DNA of 64,000 nucleotides from Vibrio sp. 10N (GTDB lineage: Bacteria; Pseudomonadota; Gammaproteobacteria; Enterobacterales; Vibrionaceae): positions 1,116,001-1,180,000 of the forward strand of contig NZ_BTPM01000001.1 of the NCBI RefSeq assembly GCF_036245475.1. Direction: 5' to 3'. Position 1 is the first letter of the stretch, and every line of letters begins with the position of its first letter. Made by a program: the position numbers and the translations under genes. This document shows positions 9,983 through 19,504 of the stretch, piece by piece. Under the pieces are notes generated by a model. It was given only the letters and a program-made list of their open reading frames with translations, made no database searches and was not told the DNA's origin.

Positions 9983-11272
9983 ATGACAGACGCAACCATT
10001 ATCAAACCGCGCCCTGGCTTGAGAACAGGTAAAAATAAGGCAGCTCCCAGTCCACAAATATCTGCTGATGCAACGGTGGTCGCGACACCGACAACTAATA
10101 AGACGACGCTGATGCCGCTACCGATGTTGGGTTCAAACCCACTACTTGAGAGCGCGAGCACCATTTTATCGATGGTGAATCAGGTTCGTTGTACACCGAC
10201 TCATGCAGACACCAAGGTTCTCAAGCAAGCGTTTAATGATCGTTTGAACGAGTATGAGTCGAGCCTTAGATATGCACAGATAAACCAAGCAAGTTTGGAT
10301 GCTGCGATGTTTTGCTTGTGCTGCTTGATTGACGAAACCGTGCTGAATACTCAGTGGGGAGGAGAATCGGAGTGGGGACAAGAGAGTTTGCTGTCCATGT
10401 TGCATTCACAAACATCAGGTGGTGAGTACTTTTTTACGCTGTTGGATGATCATCTTTGTGCGCCTTTCCAACATGCACAATTGCTTGAGCTTCAATATGT
10501 GTGTTTGAGCTTAGGGTTTGTTGGTAAGTATAAGTTTGAGCAAGTTGGGCAGCAAAAATTGGAGGAGTACCGACAGCATGTTTTTTCATCCCTAGAGCAG
10601 GTAAATGGAGAAGTCGAAGAAAGCTTGTCCATCCAAACCTATCCGGTTGTTGAAATCAAAAATGAGGGTGAGATTGGCATACCCACATGGTTAGTTGTGA
10701 GTGTATTTGGGGCTTTGCTTTTGTCGTTATTTCTATTCAGTCGTTACACCATCAATCAACACTCTAATCCCGTGTTTAATCAAATCCAATCTTTAGCTCA
10801 GTGGGCGCCAGCGCAGGAGACAGAGAGTCTTATTGATGAAGCTGAGTTGCTATTACTGCAGCAGCGTCTTAACACGGAAGTGGAAAGAGGGCTTATTCGG
10901 ATCGAGCCGATGAGAGACAGAGTGCGTTTCACTATTGCTTCACATGAACTTTTTGCTCCGGGAAGTGCGGATATCAAAGCATCCTTTATCCCTATACTGC
11001 AGAAGTTATCACGCGCGCTGGAGTCTACAGATGGACGGATTCTCATTACCGGTCATACCGATAGTCAGCCGATCATCACCAGTCATTTTCCTTCAAACTG
11101 GCACCTTTCACTTGCAAGAGCAACCGCGGTCGCTGACACCATGTCTGTTGGGACATTATTGAGAGGGCGTCTGTGGCCGGAAGGCAGAGGCGAATCAGAG
11201 CCGGTTCAGGGTAATTCGACGCAGTCTGAGCGTGCTCAGAATCGTCGTGTTGAAATTGATTTGTTGAACTAG
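9983..11272 (+). CDS. tssL: T6SS inner-membrane protein TssL with C-terminal OmpA-like domain
   Basis: 429 residues. The cytoplasmic DotU/TssL domain (about 50-210) includes CLCCLIDETVLNTQWG. A single membrane helix lies at about 233-253. The periplasmic end (about 300-429) is an OmpA-type peptidoglycan-binding domain with ITGHTDSQPI and LSLARATAVAD. This is the extended form of TssL that binds the cell wall directly instead of relying on a separate TagL protein. It anchors the T6SS membrane complex together with TssM and TssJ. Confidence 0.95.
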   Translation: MTDATIIKPRPGLRTGKNKAAPSPQISADATVVATPTTNKTTLMPLPMLGSNPLLESASTILSMVNQVRCTPTHADTKVLKQAFNDRLNEYESSLRYAQINQASLDAAMFCLCCLIDETVLNTQWGGESEWGQESLLSMLHSQTSGGEYFFTLLDDHLCAPFQHAQLLELQYVCLSLGFVGKYKFEQVGQQKLEEYRQHVFSSLEQVNGEVEESLSIQTYPVVEIKNEGEIGIPTWLVVSVFGALLLSLFLFSRYTINQHSNPVFNQIQSLAQWAPAQETESLIDEAELLLLQQRLNTEVERGLIRIEPMRDRVRFTIASHELFAPGSADIKASFIPILQKLSRALESTDGRILITGHTDSQPIITSHFPSNWHLSLARATAVADTMSVGTLLRGRLWPEGRGESEPVQGNSTQSERAQNRRVEIDLLN

Positions 11273-11291
11273 GTAAGGGCGGACGTTGTTG

Positions 11292-14200
11292 ATGGGATTG
11301 GTATTCAAAAAAATCGCGCTAGTGCTTCGTTCGAAGTGGACGCTTTTGCTATTAGGTTTTTTCGCGTTTGCTTTCATCATTTGGTTTGGAGGCCCACTTG
11401 TCGCTATTGCTGGCAAAACGCCACTCGCAGATGCGGCAACTCGTTGGTTTGTTATTGCTGTATTTGCAGTGCTGGTTGTTGGCTATCAATGGGGGCGCCA
11501 TGCTGTAGATAAAAAGCATCAACAAGCGGCGGTACAAACCTTGCTCGAAGGGGAAGATGGAGAGAGTACGGATGAGGCCAGCGTCCATGAGGTAGATACG
11601 CTACGTGAGCGTATTCAAGCCGCTATAGAGGTTTTGAAAAAGTCGAAGTTGACCGGTGGGCTTGGCATATATCAACTTCCTTGGTATGTGATGATAGGCC
11701 CCCCGGGGACCGGAAAAACCACGGCTTTGCAAAACTCGGGATTGGAATTTCCACTCAAAGATAAATTGGGCACTGACCCGCTATCGGGTGTTGGCGGTAC
11801 TCGTTTTTGTGATTGGTGGTTTACCAACAGAGCCGTGCTCATTGATACAGCAGGCCGCTATACCACCCAAGATAGTCACAGTGTCAGAGATTCTAGAGCC
11901 TGGCTTGGATTTTTGGGGCTCCTTAAAAAATATCGAACTCGTCGACCTATTAATGGTGCGATTGTCACTATCAGCCTCGTTGACCTAATCCAGCAGACTC
12001 GCACTGAACGAAACCTTCACGCTCGGACGATTAAACAGCGCATATTAGAGCTCAAAAACCAACTAGGGCTGCAGTTTCCGGTCTATGTCATGTTAACTAA
12101 AGCGGATCTGGTTGCTGGATTTAGCGAGTACTTTGATGACCTAGGTGCGAAGGAGCGTGAGCAACTTTGGGGCGTGACATTCCCAATGGAAGCAAACAGT
12201 CCAGAGGCGGGTGTGGTCGGCGAGTTTAATAGTGAATTTCGAAAGCTACTTGAGCAAATTCAGGCGCGCTTGAACCAGCGGTTACATCAAGAGCGCGTGG
12301 TAGATAAACGCAGCCTTATTTTTGAATTTCCCAAGCAGCTTCAGTTGCTACAGCCTGTGATTGATGACTTTTTAAAAGAGATTTTCATTCCAAATGCATT
12401 TGAAGAAGCGCCAATGCTTCGTGGGGTGTTTTTAGTCAGTGCCGCTCAACAAGGTAAGCCGATAGATCAGGTCGCAGAAGGTACATCAAACCACCTAGGG
12501 CTAGGGCAGGTTGTGACGCCCCAGCAAGCCACTGCTACGAAGGGCTTTTTCCTAAAGGATGCGTTTGAAAACATCATTTTTAAAGAGCAGTTTGTCGGGA
12601 CGGTAAACCGCAAGCACCAGAAATTTACCTTATTGGCTCAGCGATCGGTTATTGCTGTATGTAGTGCGCTTTTAATCATCTGCAGTGCGCTTTGGTATAA
12701 CAGCTACCAATGGAACAAACGATTGGTTGATAGCTCTGCGTCAGCTATCGACAAGTATCAACATTTGGTTGAGCCTGAACTTACGCCTCAAACTGATATT
12801 TTTACGCTTGTTCAAGCATTGAATACGCTTCGTGATTTGCCTGCGGGATATTCGAATAAAATGCCCGAAGAGGGCGTGGCTAATATGGGGCTATACCAAG
12901 GTGACAAAATCGGTCTGCCTTCAAAGCTTGCTTACGAGCGCGCTTTGTCGGTGTTCTTCTCTGAATACCTGACCGATGTGCTGGTCACAGAGATGCGACA
13001 CAATGAGTCTTATCTTGAGTATCTTTACGAAACGCTTAAAACCTACCTAATGTTGGTGGATACCACTCATCGCAACGAAGACGTCATCATGAGTTGGTTC
13101 GAAGTGTATTTTGAAAGAGCCTACACCGGCGAGGTCAATCAAGTGTTGCGCAGTGACCTGCTTTTACACGTGCGTAGCTTGCTAGCATTGCCAACCAACA
13201 CTGTGAATCGCGATGACGACGCTGTTGCTCAAGCACGCAGTGTACTTACCGCCATGTCCTTATCTGAGCGCGCCTATCAACGCTTGAAGTTAGAGTTCTT
13301 ATCAAGTCATCTACCTGATTTTAGCTTACGAGATGTATTAGGGCGTCGTGGACGTCAAGTATTGTCACTTGATAACGATGTTCCTGAAACGATTCCTGGT
13401 TTCTATACCTATAACGGTTACCACGGAATATTTCGTCTAGAAAACAGTCGAGTGGTCAAACGCTTGATGGAGGATAGTTGGGTATATGGCGATCAATTAA
13501 CGATAGATGAATCTACCCGTGAGGCGGTGATTGACTCGGTTAATGAACGTTATTTCAAAGACTATATTCATCATTGGCTACAGCTGTTAAGCGGCGTTCG
13601 TTTGGCTTCTTTTTCCAGTGTGCCGCAAGGCCTTGAAGTCACTCAAGCCCTTACTAGTTCGGAGCAACCAATCCAAAGCGTCATTACTGCGGCGCAAAAA
13701 GAACTTCGCCTAACTCAAGTGTCGGTGGATGAAAACATTGAAGCGGCCGCAGAAGTCGCAGGCAATGTGGCAGATGTGGCGCTTCGAAACCAAAAAGCAC
13801 GTCTCAATCGCTTTATCCCTAACGATACCGCCAAATTGAGATTGGCTTTACCAGGGCAAGAAGTTGAAGATGCATTTGTCGACTTGCTAAGCGTCTCGGA
13901 TGACGATCTCGCGTTGTTGTCTAAGTCGATTGTATCCGTGGACAATTACTTAGAGGGGCTATCCGAATCTAGGCAGAAGGGCGCATTTGCGAGTTTGGCC
14001 GAAGGCGGCAGTATTTCTCGAGTGATGAGTGATATGCGAAGTGTCCAGCGATCATTGCCTAAGCCGTTTTCACAGTGGACTGCGCAGTTGACGGCTCAAA
14101 CTTCGGCATTGGCTAGCCGAGGTGCTCAGGTACATGTGAACAAGCTTTGGCATCAGACCATCTATCAAGAATACCAGAGTGCAATTTACGGCAAGTATCC

Positions 14201-14819
14201 CTTCAGCCCAAAAGCAAAACAAGAAGTGAATATCAAAGACTTCGCTCGTTTCTTTGGCTACGGTGGCAAGTTTGATCAGTTCTTTAATCAGTACTTACAA
14301 GCTTCTGTCGACACCACGGGTAAGCGTTGGGTGCTGGAAAAAAACGTCGGAATTGATCAAGCGTCACTCACTTTGTTTCAGCAAGCACGTCGAATTAGAA
14401 ACATGTTTTTTGAGCCAGGAACCCAAAAGCTGCGTCTCGAATTTGGCCTTAAACCTCTCTACTTAGATGGGCACATCAATAATTTACGTGTCGAGGTTGG
14501 CGAGCAAGCGTTGATTTACCGACACGGTCCCCGGCGCGTATCTCAATTTGTTTGGCCAACACCCTCTAAATCGGATACTCGATTGTCGTTTGTTCCTCCT
14601 AAGTCAGGTCATGCAGTTTCAGAAACTTATCGTGGAGATTGGGGCTTGTTTAAGATGCTTGACCAACTTGCAGCGCAGCGTCCGGAGTCTCGCTCAGACA
14701 ACGTGTTGGATATCGTTATTAAAGGTAATCGCGCCAAGCTAGTACTGATTCCAGCGACGACACAACACCCATTTTGGTCGTCAGATTTAACGAGGTTTGT
14801 ATGTCCCAGCAAGCTATGA
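11292..14819 (+). CDS. tssM: T6SS inner-membrane protein TssM (IcmF family)
   Basis: 1175 residues from ATG 11292, preceded by an AAGGGCGGA ribosome site. The N-terminus has two membrane helices (about residues 17-40 and 52-68) and a third lies at about 451-469. The cytoplasmic domain between has an intact Walker A motif [10 protein letters not shown] near residue 135 and a DTAGRY motif downstream, so this is an NTP-binding type TssM. The long periplasmic part (about 470-1175) reaches TssJ. The 3' end overlaps the tagF start by 19 bases. Confidence 0.95.
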   Translation: MGLVFKKIALVLRSKWTLLLLGFFAFAFIIWFGGPLVAIAGKTPLADAATRWFVIAVFAVLVVGYQWGRHAVDKKHQQAAVQTLLEGEDGESTDEASVHEVDTLRERIQAAIEVLKKSKLTGGLGIYQLPWYVMIGPPGTGKTTALQNSGLEFPLKDKLGTDPLSGVGGTRFCDWWFTNRAVLIDTAGRYTTQDSHSVRDSRAWLGFLGLLKKYRTRRPINGAIVTISLVDLIQQTRTERNLHARTIKQRILELKNQLGLQFPVYVMLTKADLVAGFSEYFDDLGAKEREQLWGVTFPMEANSPEAGVVGEFNSEFRKLLEQIQARLNQRLHQERVVDKRSLIFEFPKQLQLLQPVIDDFLKEIFIPNAFEEAPMLRGVFLVSAAQQGKPIDQVAEGTSNHLGLGQVVTPQQATATKGFFLKDAFENIIFKEQFVGTVNRKHQKFTLLAQRSVIAVCSALLIICSALWYNSYQWNKRLVDSSASAIDKYQHLVEPELTPQTDIFTLVQALNTLRDLPAGYSNKMPEEGVANMGLYQGDKIGLPSKLAYERALSVFFSEYLTDVLVTEMRHNESYLEYLYETLKTYLMLVDTTHRNEDVIMSWFEVYFERAYTGEVNQVLRSDLLLHVRSLLALPTNTVNRDDDAVAQARSVLTAMSLSERAYQRLKLEFLSSHLPDFSLRDVLGRRGRQVLSLDNDVPETIPGFYTYNGYHGIFRLENSRVVKRLMEDSWVYGDQLTIDESTREAVIDSVNERYFKDYIHHWLQLLSGVRLASFSSVPQGLEVTQALTSSEQPIQSVITAAQKELRLTQVSVDENIEAAAEVAGNVADVALRNQKARLNRFIPNDTAKLRLALPGQEVEDAFVDLLSVSDDDLALLSKSIVSVDNYLEGLSESRQKGAFASLAEGGSISRVMSDMRSVQRSLPKPFSQWTAQLTAQTSALASRGAQVHVNKLWHQTIYQEYQSAIYGKYPFSPKAKQEVNIKDFARFFGYGGKFDQFFNQYLQASVDTTGKRWVLEKNVGIDQASLTLFQQARRIRNMFFEPGTQKLRLEFGLKPLYLDGHINNLRVEVGEQALIYRHGPRRVSQFVWPTPSKSDTRLSFVPPKSGHAVSETYRGDWGLFKMLDQLAAQRPESRSDNVLDIVIKGNRAKLVLIPATTQHPFWSSDLTRFVCPSKL

Positions 14820-15487
14820 AAGGCTTTGGTTATTTTGGAAAAGTGCCCACTCGTGGTGACTTTATTCAAAGTCAGTTACCAGAAGAGTTTGTCTCCGCTT
14901 GGCGAGAGTGGTTGCAAGCGGTGACGGCGGTCAGTCGTGAACAATTGGCAGAAAACTGGCTTGAGATCTATTTAATCAGCCCCATCTGGCACTTTTCGCT
15001 CGCACCACAAGTGTGTGGTGAACCTGCGGTGATAGGCACTTTGATGCCAAGTGTTGATCAGGTTGGCCGGCATTTTTATATGACGATTGCTAAGCCAGTA
15101 CAAGGTGATCATTTGGCGTTTTGGGAAGACAGGCAATGGAGCGAAAGCTCGGAAAGCAAAATCTTGCGTCTTTTAGAAGATGATACCGATGTGGTTCGGT
15201 GGGCTGATGGACTAAAAACTGTCGACTGGGTCGAGAACATAGAAGAGTGCGACTCAGTACAAGACTTATCTTCTGCCTCAGAGCAAATGATATTGGTGGC
15301 CAATCAATCAGTAACAGTGTCCCAGCTAAATCGTCAACTGCTTAAGTCACGGTTTCAGCGCCCTTGTGTCTGGTGGACTCAAGGTTCAGAGCACATTCCT
15401 GCGTGCACGATAGTTTCTGAGAGTTTGCCTATGGTGAGCCAGTTTTCAGCCATGTTGGATGGCAATTGGTCACAGTGGGGGTGGTAG
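14801..15487 (+). CDS. tagF: T6SS-associated protein TagF
   Basis: 228 residues from ATG 14801, preceded by CGAGG, rather than the longer frame that opens at 14774. The N-terminal signature FGYFGKVPTRGDFIQSQLP is diagnostic of TagF (DUF2094). In Pseudomonas, TagF represses T6SS post-translationally, acting in parallel to the kinase/phosphatase pathway by binding Fha. Here it is separate from pppA, not fused to it, but the two share a TAGTG junction at 15485-15489, pointing to coupled translation. Confidence 0.9.
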   Translation: MSQQAMKGFGYFGKVPTRGDFIQSQLPEEFVSAWREWLQAVTAVSREQLAENWLEIYLISPIWHFSLAPQVCGEPAVIGTLMPSVDQVGRHFYMTIAKPVQGDHLAFWEDRQWSESSESKILRLLEDDTDVVRWADGLKTVDWVENIEECDSVQDLSSASEQMILVANQSVTVSQLNRQLLKSRFQRPCVWWTQGSEHIPACTIVSESLPMVSQFSAMLDGNWSQWGW

Positions 15488-16290
15488 TGGGGAATCAACA
15501 TCAAGGCGTCGTGTTTTCCAGTTTTGTTAAGTCGCACCCGGGCAAGGTTCGTCCACACAATGAAGACCGCGCTAGCGGTTGGGATGAATCTGGTGTTTGG
15601 GTCGTCGCTGATGGAATGGGAGGCCACGAAGCTGGTGATATTGCGAGTCAAATGGTGGTTGACGGGATAGAGGAATATTTAGATTTCACACCAAGTTCAC
15701 TCGTCGATAGTGATGGACTGATAGCAGCGTTAGAGCGCATCAATCTTTCAATACTTGAATACTCGCAGCGATGTCACTTGGGAAAAACTGTGGGCACCAC
15801 GGTGGTTGTACTGCTGATCAAAGAGGGACTGTTTCATTGTTTGTGGCTGGGTGACAGCAGAATGTATTTGATGAGGCACGGCCACTTTGCGCGAAAAACG
15901 CGAGATCACAGCCAGGTCATGGAGATGGTAGATCAAGGGCTGATACAGGAACGAGACGCAGAAAACCACCCTCTTTCAAATGTGATTACTCGAGCGTTAG
16001 GCGTATCAAGCGATTTGGTGGTGTCACAAGTGTCAGGTCAGTTGCTTATTGGCGACGTTTTTTTGCTTTGTTCAGATGGATTAACCAAAGAGCTATCGGA
16101 TAACGAAATAGCTAAGTGCTTATCGGCAAATGATATTACTGAGTCAGGGTTGGCAATGATGCATTCTGCATTGGTAAAAGGAGCCAGTGACAATGTGTCG
16201 TGTGTTGTCACTAAAGTCGAGCTTGAACCACTGCCAAATACAAGGAACCGCGATGACGACACGGTACCCGTGTTTGCTCACCGTAGCTAG
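15487..16290 (+). CDS. pppA: T6SS PP2C-type protein phosphatase PppA
   Basis: 267 residues from GTG 15487, which overlaps the tagF stop; a GTG at 15481 is also possible. All PP2C metal and phosphate motifs are present: RPHNEDR, VVADGMGGHEAGD, GTTVVVLL, GDSRMYL, CSDGLTKELSDNE and DNVSCVV. It removes phosphate from the FHA protein and opposes PpkA. The pair ppkA and pppA are split here, on opposite strands and 9 kb apart within one cluster. Confidence 0.93.
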   Translation: MGNQHQGVVFSSFVKSHPGKVRPHNEDRASGWDESGVWVVADGMGGHEAGDIASQMVVDGIEEYLDFTPSSLVDSDGLIAALERINLSILEYSQRCHLGKTVGTTVVVLLIKEGLFHCLWLGDSRMYLMRHGHFARKTRDHSQVMEMVDQGLIQERDAENHPLSNVITRALGVSSDLVVSQVSGQLLIGDVFLLCSDGLTKELSDNEIAKCLSANDITESGLAMMHSALVKGASDNVSCVVTKVELEPLPNTRNRDDDTVPVFAHRS

Positions 16291-16301
16291 AGGAAGACAG
16301 G

Positions 16302-17420
16302 ATGTTTATTGAACCGCCAAGTATCGACCTTGAGCAGTTAAAAGCGCCAATTTCTAATGACTTACCGTGTGGAATTGACCCTAGAACGGATTTATCGCCG
16401 CTGTCGGTTTACTTCTCATTGAAAGATGTACGCAGCCACGCCCGCAGCGCGGAGAGAGCGGCGCTGGTGGACAACGAGCCTTTATTGAGCCTTGCTCATT
16501 TATGGGATCCGATCATGGAGTCAGTACCCAACGCTTTAGTCGATGATTGTCGAGATCTTGAACTAGCAGCTTGGTTGATTGAAGCCAGTATTCGCCGCTC
16601 AAGTTTTAAAGGCTTGGCACTTGGATGTGACGTTGCCAGTGTCTTGATCGAAAACCATTGGCACGAGCTCTATCCAGAGCAAGACGAAGATGGGCCGGTA
16701 AGTAAGGTGCTGCCGTTATTAGGGCTCAATGGCATGGACGGAGAGGGGACGCTATTGATGCCGATTGCATCGCTGCCTCTCACGGAACTTATTGAAGATC
16801 GACAGTATTCGCTGTGGGAGTTTGAACAAGCCTCTGACATTGAACGTTTAGACAAAGAGAAACGAGAGCAAAAACACAGCGCGGGCGCTGTCAGTCTTGA
16901 GGACATCAAGGCCAACGTTAAGGCTAGCTCGGCCCACTATTTTTCTTCGTTGCTGGAAGATATTGAGCAAGCACAGCGTGCCTATCAGCGCTTGACTATG
17001 GCCATAGATGGCGCGGTAGGCACGCCCCAACCCAGCACTCATATCACCCGGCGGTTAACTGCATGCAAGGATGCGGTGTTATTTCTTGCTGAAGATAAGC
17101 TGGTGGAACACGCCAAGCAAAATGATAGCAGTGAGCTTACTGGCGAAGGAACGACTGAGCCAAATCCAGACAACGAAAGTGGACAAGTCTCGGTCAATGC
17201 AGCGATCCAAAACCGCATGGACGCGATTGCGCAGCTCGAGAAAATTGCTTCGTTTTTTAAGCAAACAGAGCCTCACTCCCCCATGGCTTATGGCATCGAA
17301 CAAGTCGTTCGCTGGAGTGAGATGACGCTGCCCGATCTGCTTCAAGAGTTGATTTCTGATAAGGACGCTCGCACAGGATACTTCCGATTAACGGGAATTC
17401 GTGCAGAGCAACAAGAATAG
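16302..17420 (+). CDS. tssA: T6SS protein TssA (ImpA family)
   Basis: 372 residues. The N-terminal ImpA_N domain is recognisable: LKAPISNDLPCGIDPRTD and a following helical region with SLAHLWDPIM. The middle is charged and probably extended. The C-terminal helical domain ends WSEMTLPDLLQELISD. TssA organises tail sheath and tube polymerisation at the baseplate. It lies 11 bases after pppA and 47 bases before tssB. Confidence 0.9.
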   Translation: MFIEPPSIDLEQLKAPISNDLPCGIDPRTDLSPLSVYFSLKDVRSHARSAERAALVDNEPLLSLAHLWDPIMESVPNALVDDCRDLELAAWLIEASIRRSSFKGLALGCDVASVLIENHWHELYPEQDEDGPVSKVLPLLGLNGMDGEGTLLMPIASLPLTELIEDRQYSLWEFEQASDIERLDKEKREQKHSAGAVSLEDIKANVKASSAHYFSSLLEDIEQAQRAYQRLTMAIDGAVGTPQPSTHITRRLTACKDAVLFLAEDKLVEHAKQNDSSELTGEGTTEPNPDNESGQVSVNAAIQNRMDAIAQLEKIASFFKQTEPHSPMAYGIEQVVRWSEMTLPDLLQELISDKDARTGYFRLTGIRAEQQE

Positions 17421-17467
17421 CGTGGCGCTGATAGTAAGGCGTGAAAGTGAAGATAAAGGAGAACGTA

Positions 17468-17983
17468 ATGGATAGTATCCACGGCAAACTATCTCGGGTG
17501 CGCAAGCCGAGAGTTCATATTACTTATGATGTAGAAACCGAAGGAACAGCGGTAAAAAAGGAATTGCCCTTCGTGGTTGGCGTGATGGGAGACTTTGCTG
17601 GCGACAATCAAGCCGCTTTGAAGCCCTTAAAAGAGCGTCGCTTCATTCAAATTGATCGCGATAACTTCGATGATGTGCTCAAACGTATGAACCCAAAATT
17701 GAAATTCGCGGTGGACAATAAGCTTGCGAATGATGGTACTGAGCTTGAAGTGGATTTGGAATTTAGCGCAATGCACGATTTTGACCCAGCTGCGGTCGTT
17801 AACCAAGTCGAGCCCCTTCGTAAACTGATGGACACCCGCAATAAACTTAGAGATCTGATGACCAAAGTGGATCGTTCAGAAGATCTGGAAAATATCCTCG
17901 AACAAGTACTGAACAACACCGAATCGCTGAACGATCTTGCTAGTCAGCTAGACACTAAACAAGAGAAGGAGCCGAGCGAATGA
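17468..17983 (+). CDS. tssB: T6SS contractile sheath small subunit TssB
   Basis: 171 residues from ATG 17468, with an AAGGAG ribosome site 6 bases upstream; an in-frame GTG at 17441 lacks one. It has the family core [23 protein letters not shown] and [12 protein letters not shown]. TssB pairs with TssC to form the cytoplasmic contractile sheath around the Hcp tube. The stop overlaps the tssC start (ATGA). Confidence 0.96.
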   Translation: MDSIHGKLSRVRKPRVHITYDVETEGTAVKKELPFVVGVMGDFAGDNQAALKPLKERRFIQIDRDNFDDVLKRMNPKLKFAVDNKLANDGTELEVDLEFSAMHDFDPAAVVNQVEPLRKLMDTRNKLRDLMTKVDRSEDLENILEQVLNNTESLNDLASQLDTKQEKEPSE

Positions 17984-19473
17984 GTACAGAAGCACAAGCC
18001 ACTCTCGAACCGACAGTTGAAGAAACCAGCACCACGATATTGCAGCAGGCCATTGTGGCGACTAAGCAAACCGATACCTCTCGCTCTGAAGAGCTACTTC
18101 GCACTCTGACCGAAGAAGCGCTCAATGGCACTGTTACTTGGAACAAGAACTTAACCGTCACATTCCGTGAAGCGATTGCAGGGATTGATGAGCTGATCTC
18201 CAAACAGCTGGCAGAAGTTATGCACCACGCCAGTTTTCAAAAGTTAGAAGGCTCTTGGCGCGGGTTGCAGTACTTGACGGTTAATTCTGATACCAGTCAA
18301 ACACTCAAAATTCGTGTGCTAAGCATGAACAAATCTGAGCTCTATAAAGATCTCAGTAAAGCCGTTGAGTTTGACCAAAGCCAAATATTCAAAAAGGTGT
18401 ACGAATCTGAGTTTGGAACGCCTGGAGGCGAGCCATATGGCGCCTTAGTCGGCGACTATGAATTTACCAATCACCCTGAAGATATTGAGTCGCTAAGCTT
18501 GATGTCCAACGTTGCCGCTGCCGGATTCACCCCATTTTTGTCAGCAGCGTCGCCTGCGCTATTCGGGTTTGATAATTGGACTGAACTGTCTAAACCGCGC
18601 GACTTAGAAAAAGTTTTCGAGTCATTGGAATACACCAAGTGGCGCTCATTCAGAGAAAGCCCAGATTCACGTTTTGTCACTCTTGCCATGCCTCGCGTGC
18701 TTGCGCGTCTGCCATATGGCGAATCGACCACACCTATCGAAGAGTTTCGATATGAAGAGTTCGACCTTGATGACAAATCGGGTATGGCGAAGAACACCGA
18801 ACATGACAAATATTGCTGGATGAACGCTTCTTATGTGCTAGGAGCGCGAATGACAGAAGCATTTTCTACTTATGGATTCTGTACAGCAATTCGCGGCGCA
18901 GAGGGGGGCGGTAAGGTCAGCAACCTTCCTTCTCACGTATTTGTGTCAGATGACGGAGATCCGGATCTGAAATGTCCAACGGAAATCGGTATCACAGACA
19001 GACGAGAGGCAGAGCTGAGTAAGCTTGGTTTCTTACCTCTGTGTCACTATAAAAATACCGATTATGCCGTGTTCTTTGGTGCGCAAACCTGTCAAAAACC
19101 TCAGAAATACAACAACCCTGATGTAACGGCAAACGCGGCTATTTCGGCGCGACTTCCATACATCATGGCCACGTCTCGATTTGCGCATTATTTGAAAGTA
19201 ATGGCTCGCGACAAGATCGGCAGCTATATGGAAGCAGAAGACGTCGAAAACTGGCTTAATCGCTGGATTTTGAGTTATGTGAATGCCTCTGAAGGTGGCG
19301 GCCAAGAGATCAGGGCGAAATACCCGTTAGCTGATGCCAAAGTTCAAGTTCGAGAAATACCTGGAGCTCCGGGCTCGTACAATGCGGTCGCATGGCTTCG
19401 CCCATGGTTGCAAATGGAAGAGCTGACTACGTCGCTAAGACTGGTCGCCAAAATTCCGGAAATTGGCGGCTAA
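17980..19473 (+). CDS. tssC: T6SS contractile sheath large subunit TssC
   Basis: 497 residues, full length for TssC. Typical segments are [52 protein letters not shown] and [16 protein letters not shown]. It assembles with TssB into the sheath that ClpV later recycles. Start ATG overlaps the end of tssB by 4 bases. A second gene of the same family follows directly. Confidence 0.96.
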   Translation: MSTEAQATLEPTVEETSTTILQQAIVATKQTDTSRSEELLRTLTEEALNGTVTWNKNLTVTFREAIAGIDELISKQLAEVMHHASFQKLEGSWRGLQYLTVNSDTSQTLKIRVLSMNKSELYKDLSKAVEFDQSQIFKKVYESEFGTPGGEPYGALVGDYEFTNHPEDIESLSLMSNVAAAGFTPFLSAASPALFGFDNWTELSKPRDLEKVFESLEYTKWRSFRESPDSRFVTLAMPRVLARLPYGESTTPIEEFRYEEFDLDDKSGMAKNTEHDKYCWMNASYVLGARMTEAFSTYGFCTAIRGAEGGGKVSNLPSHVFVSDDGDPDLKCPTEIGITDRREAELSKLGFLPLCHYKNTDYAVFFGAQTCQKPQKYNNPDVTANAAISARLPYIMATSRFAHYLKVMARDKIGSYMEAEDVENWLNRWILSYVNASEGGGQEIRAKYPLADAKVQVREIPGAPGSYNAVAWLRPWLQMEELTTSLRLVAKIPEIGG

Positions 19474-19504
19474 GGGGTAGGCGAGCTCTAAAGAGTTCGC
19501 CGTG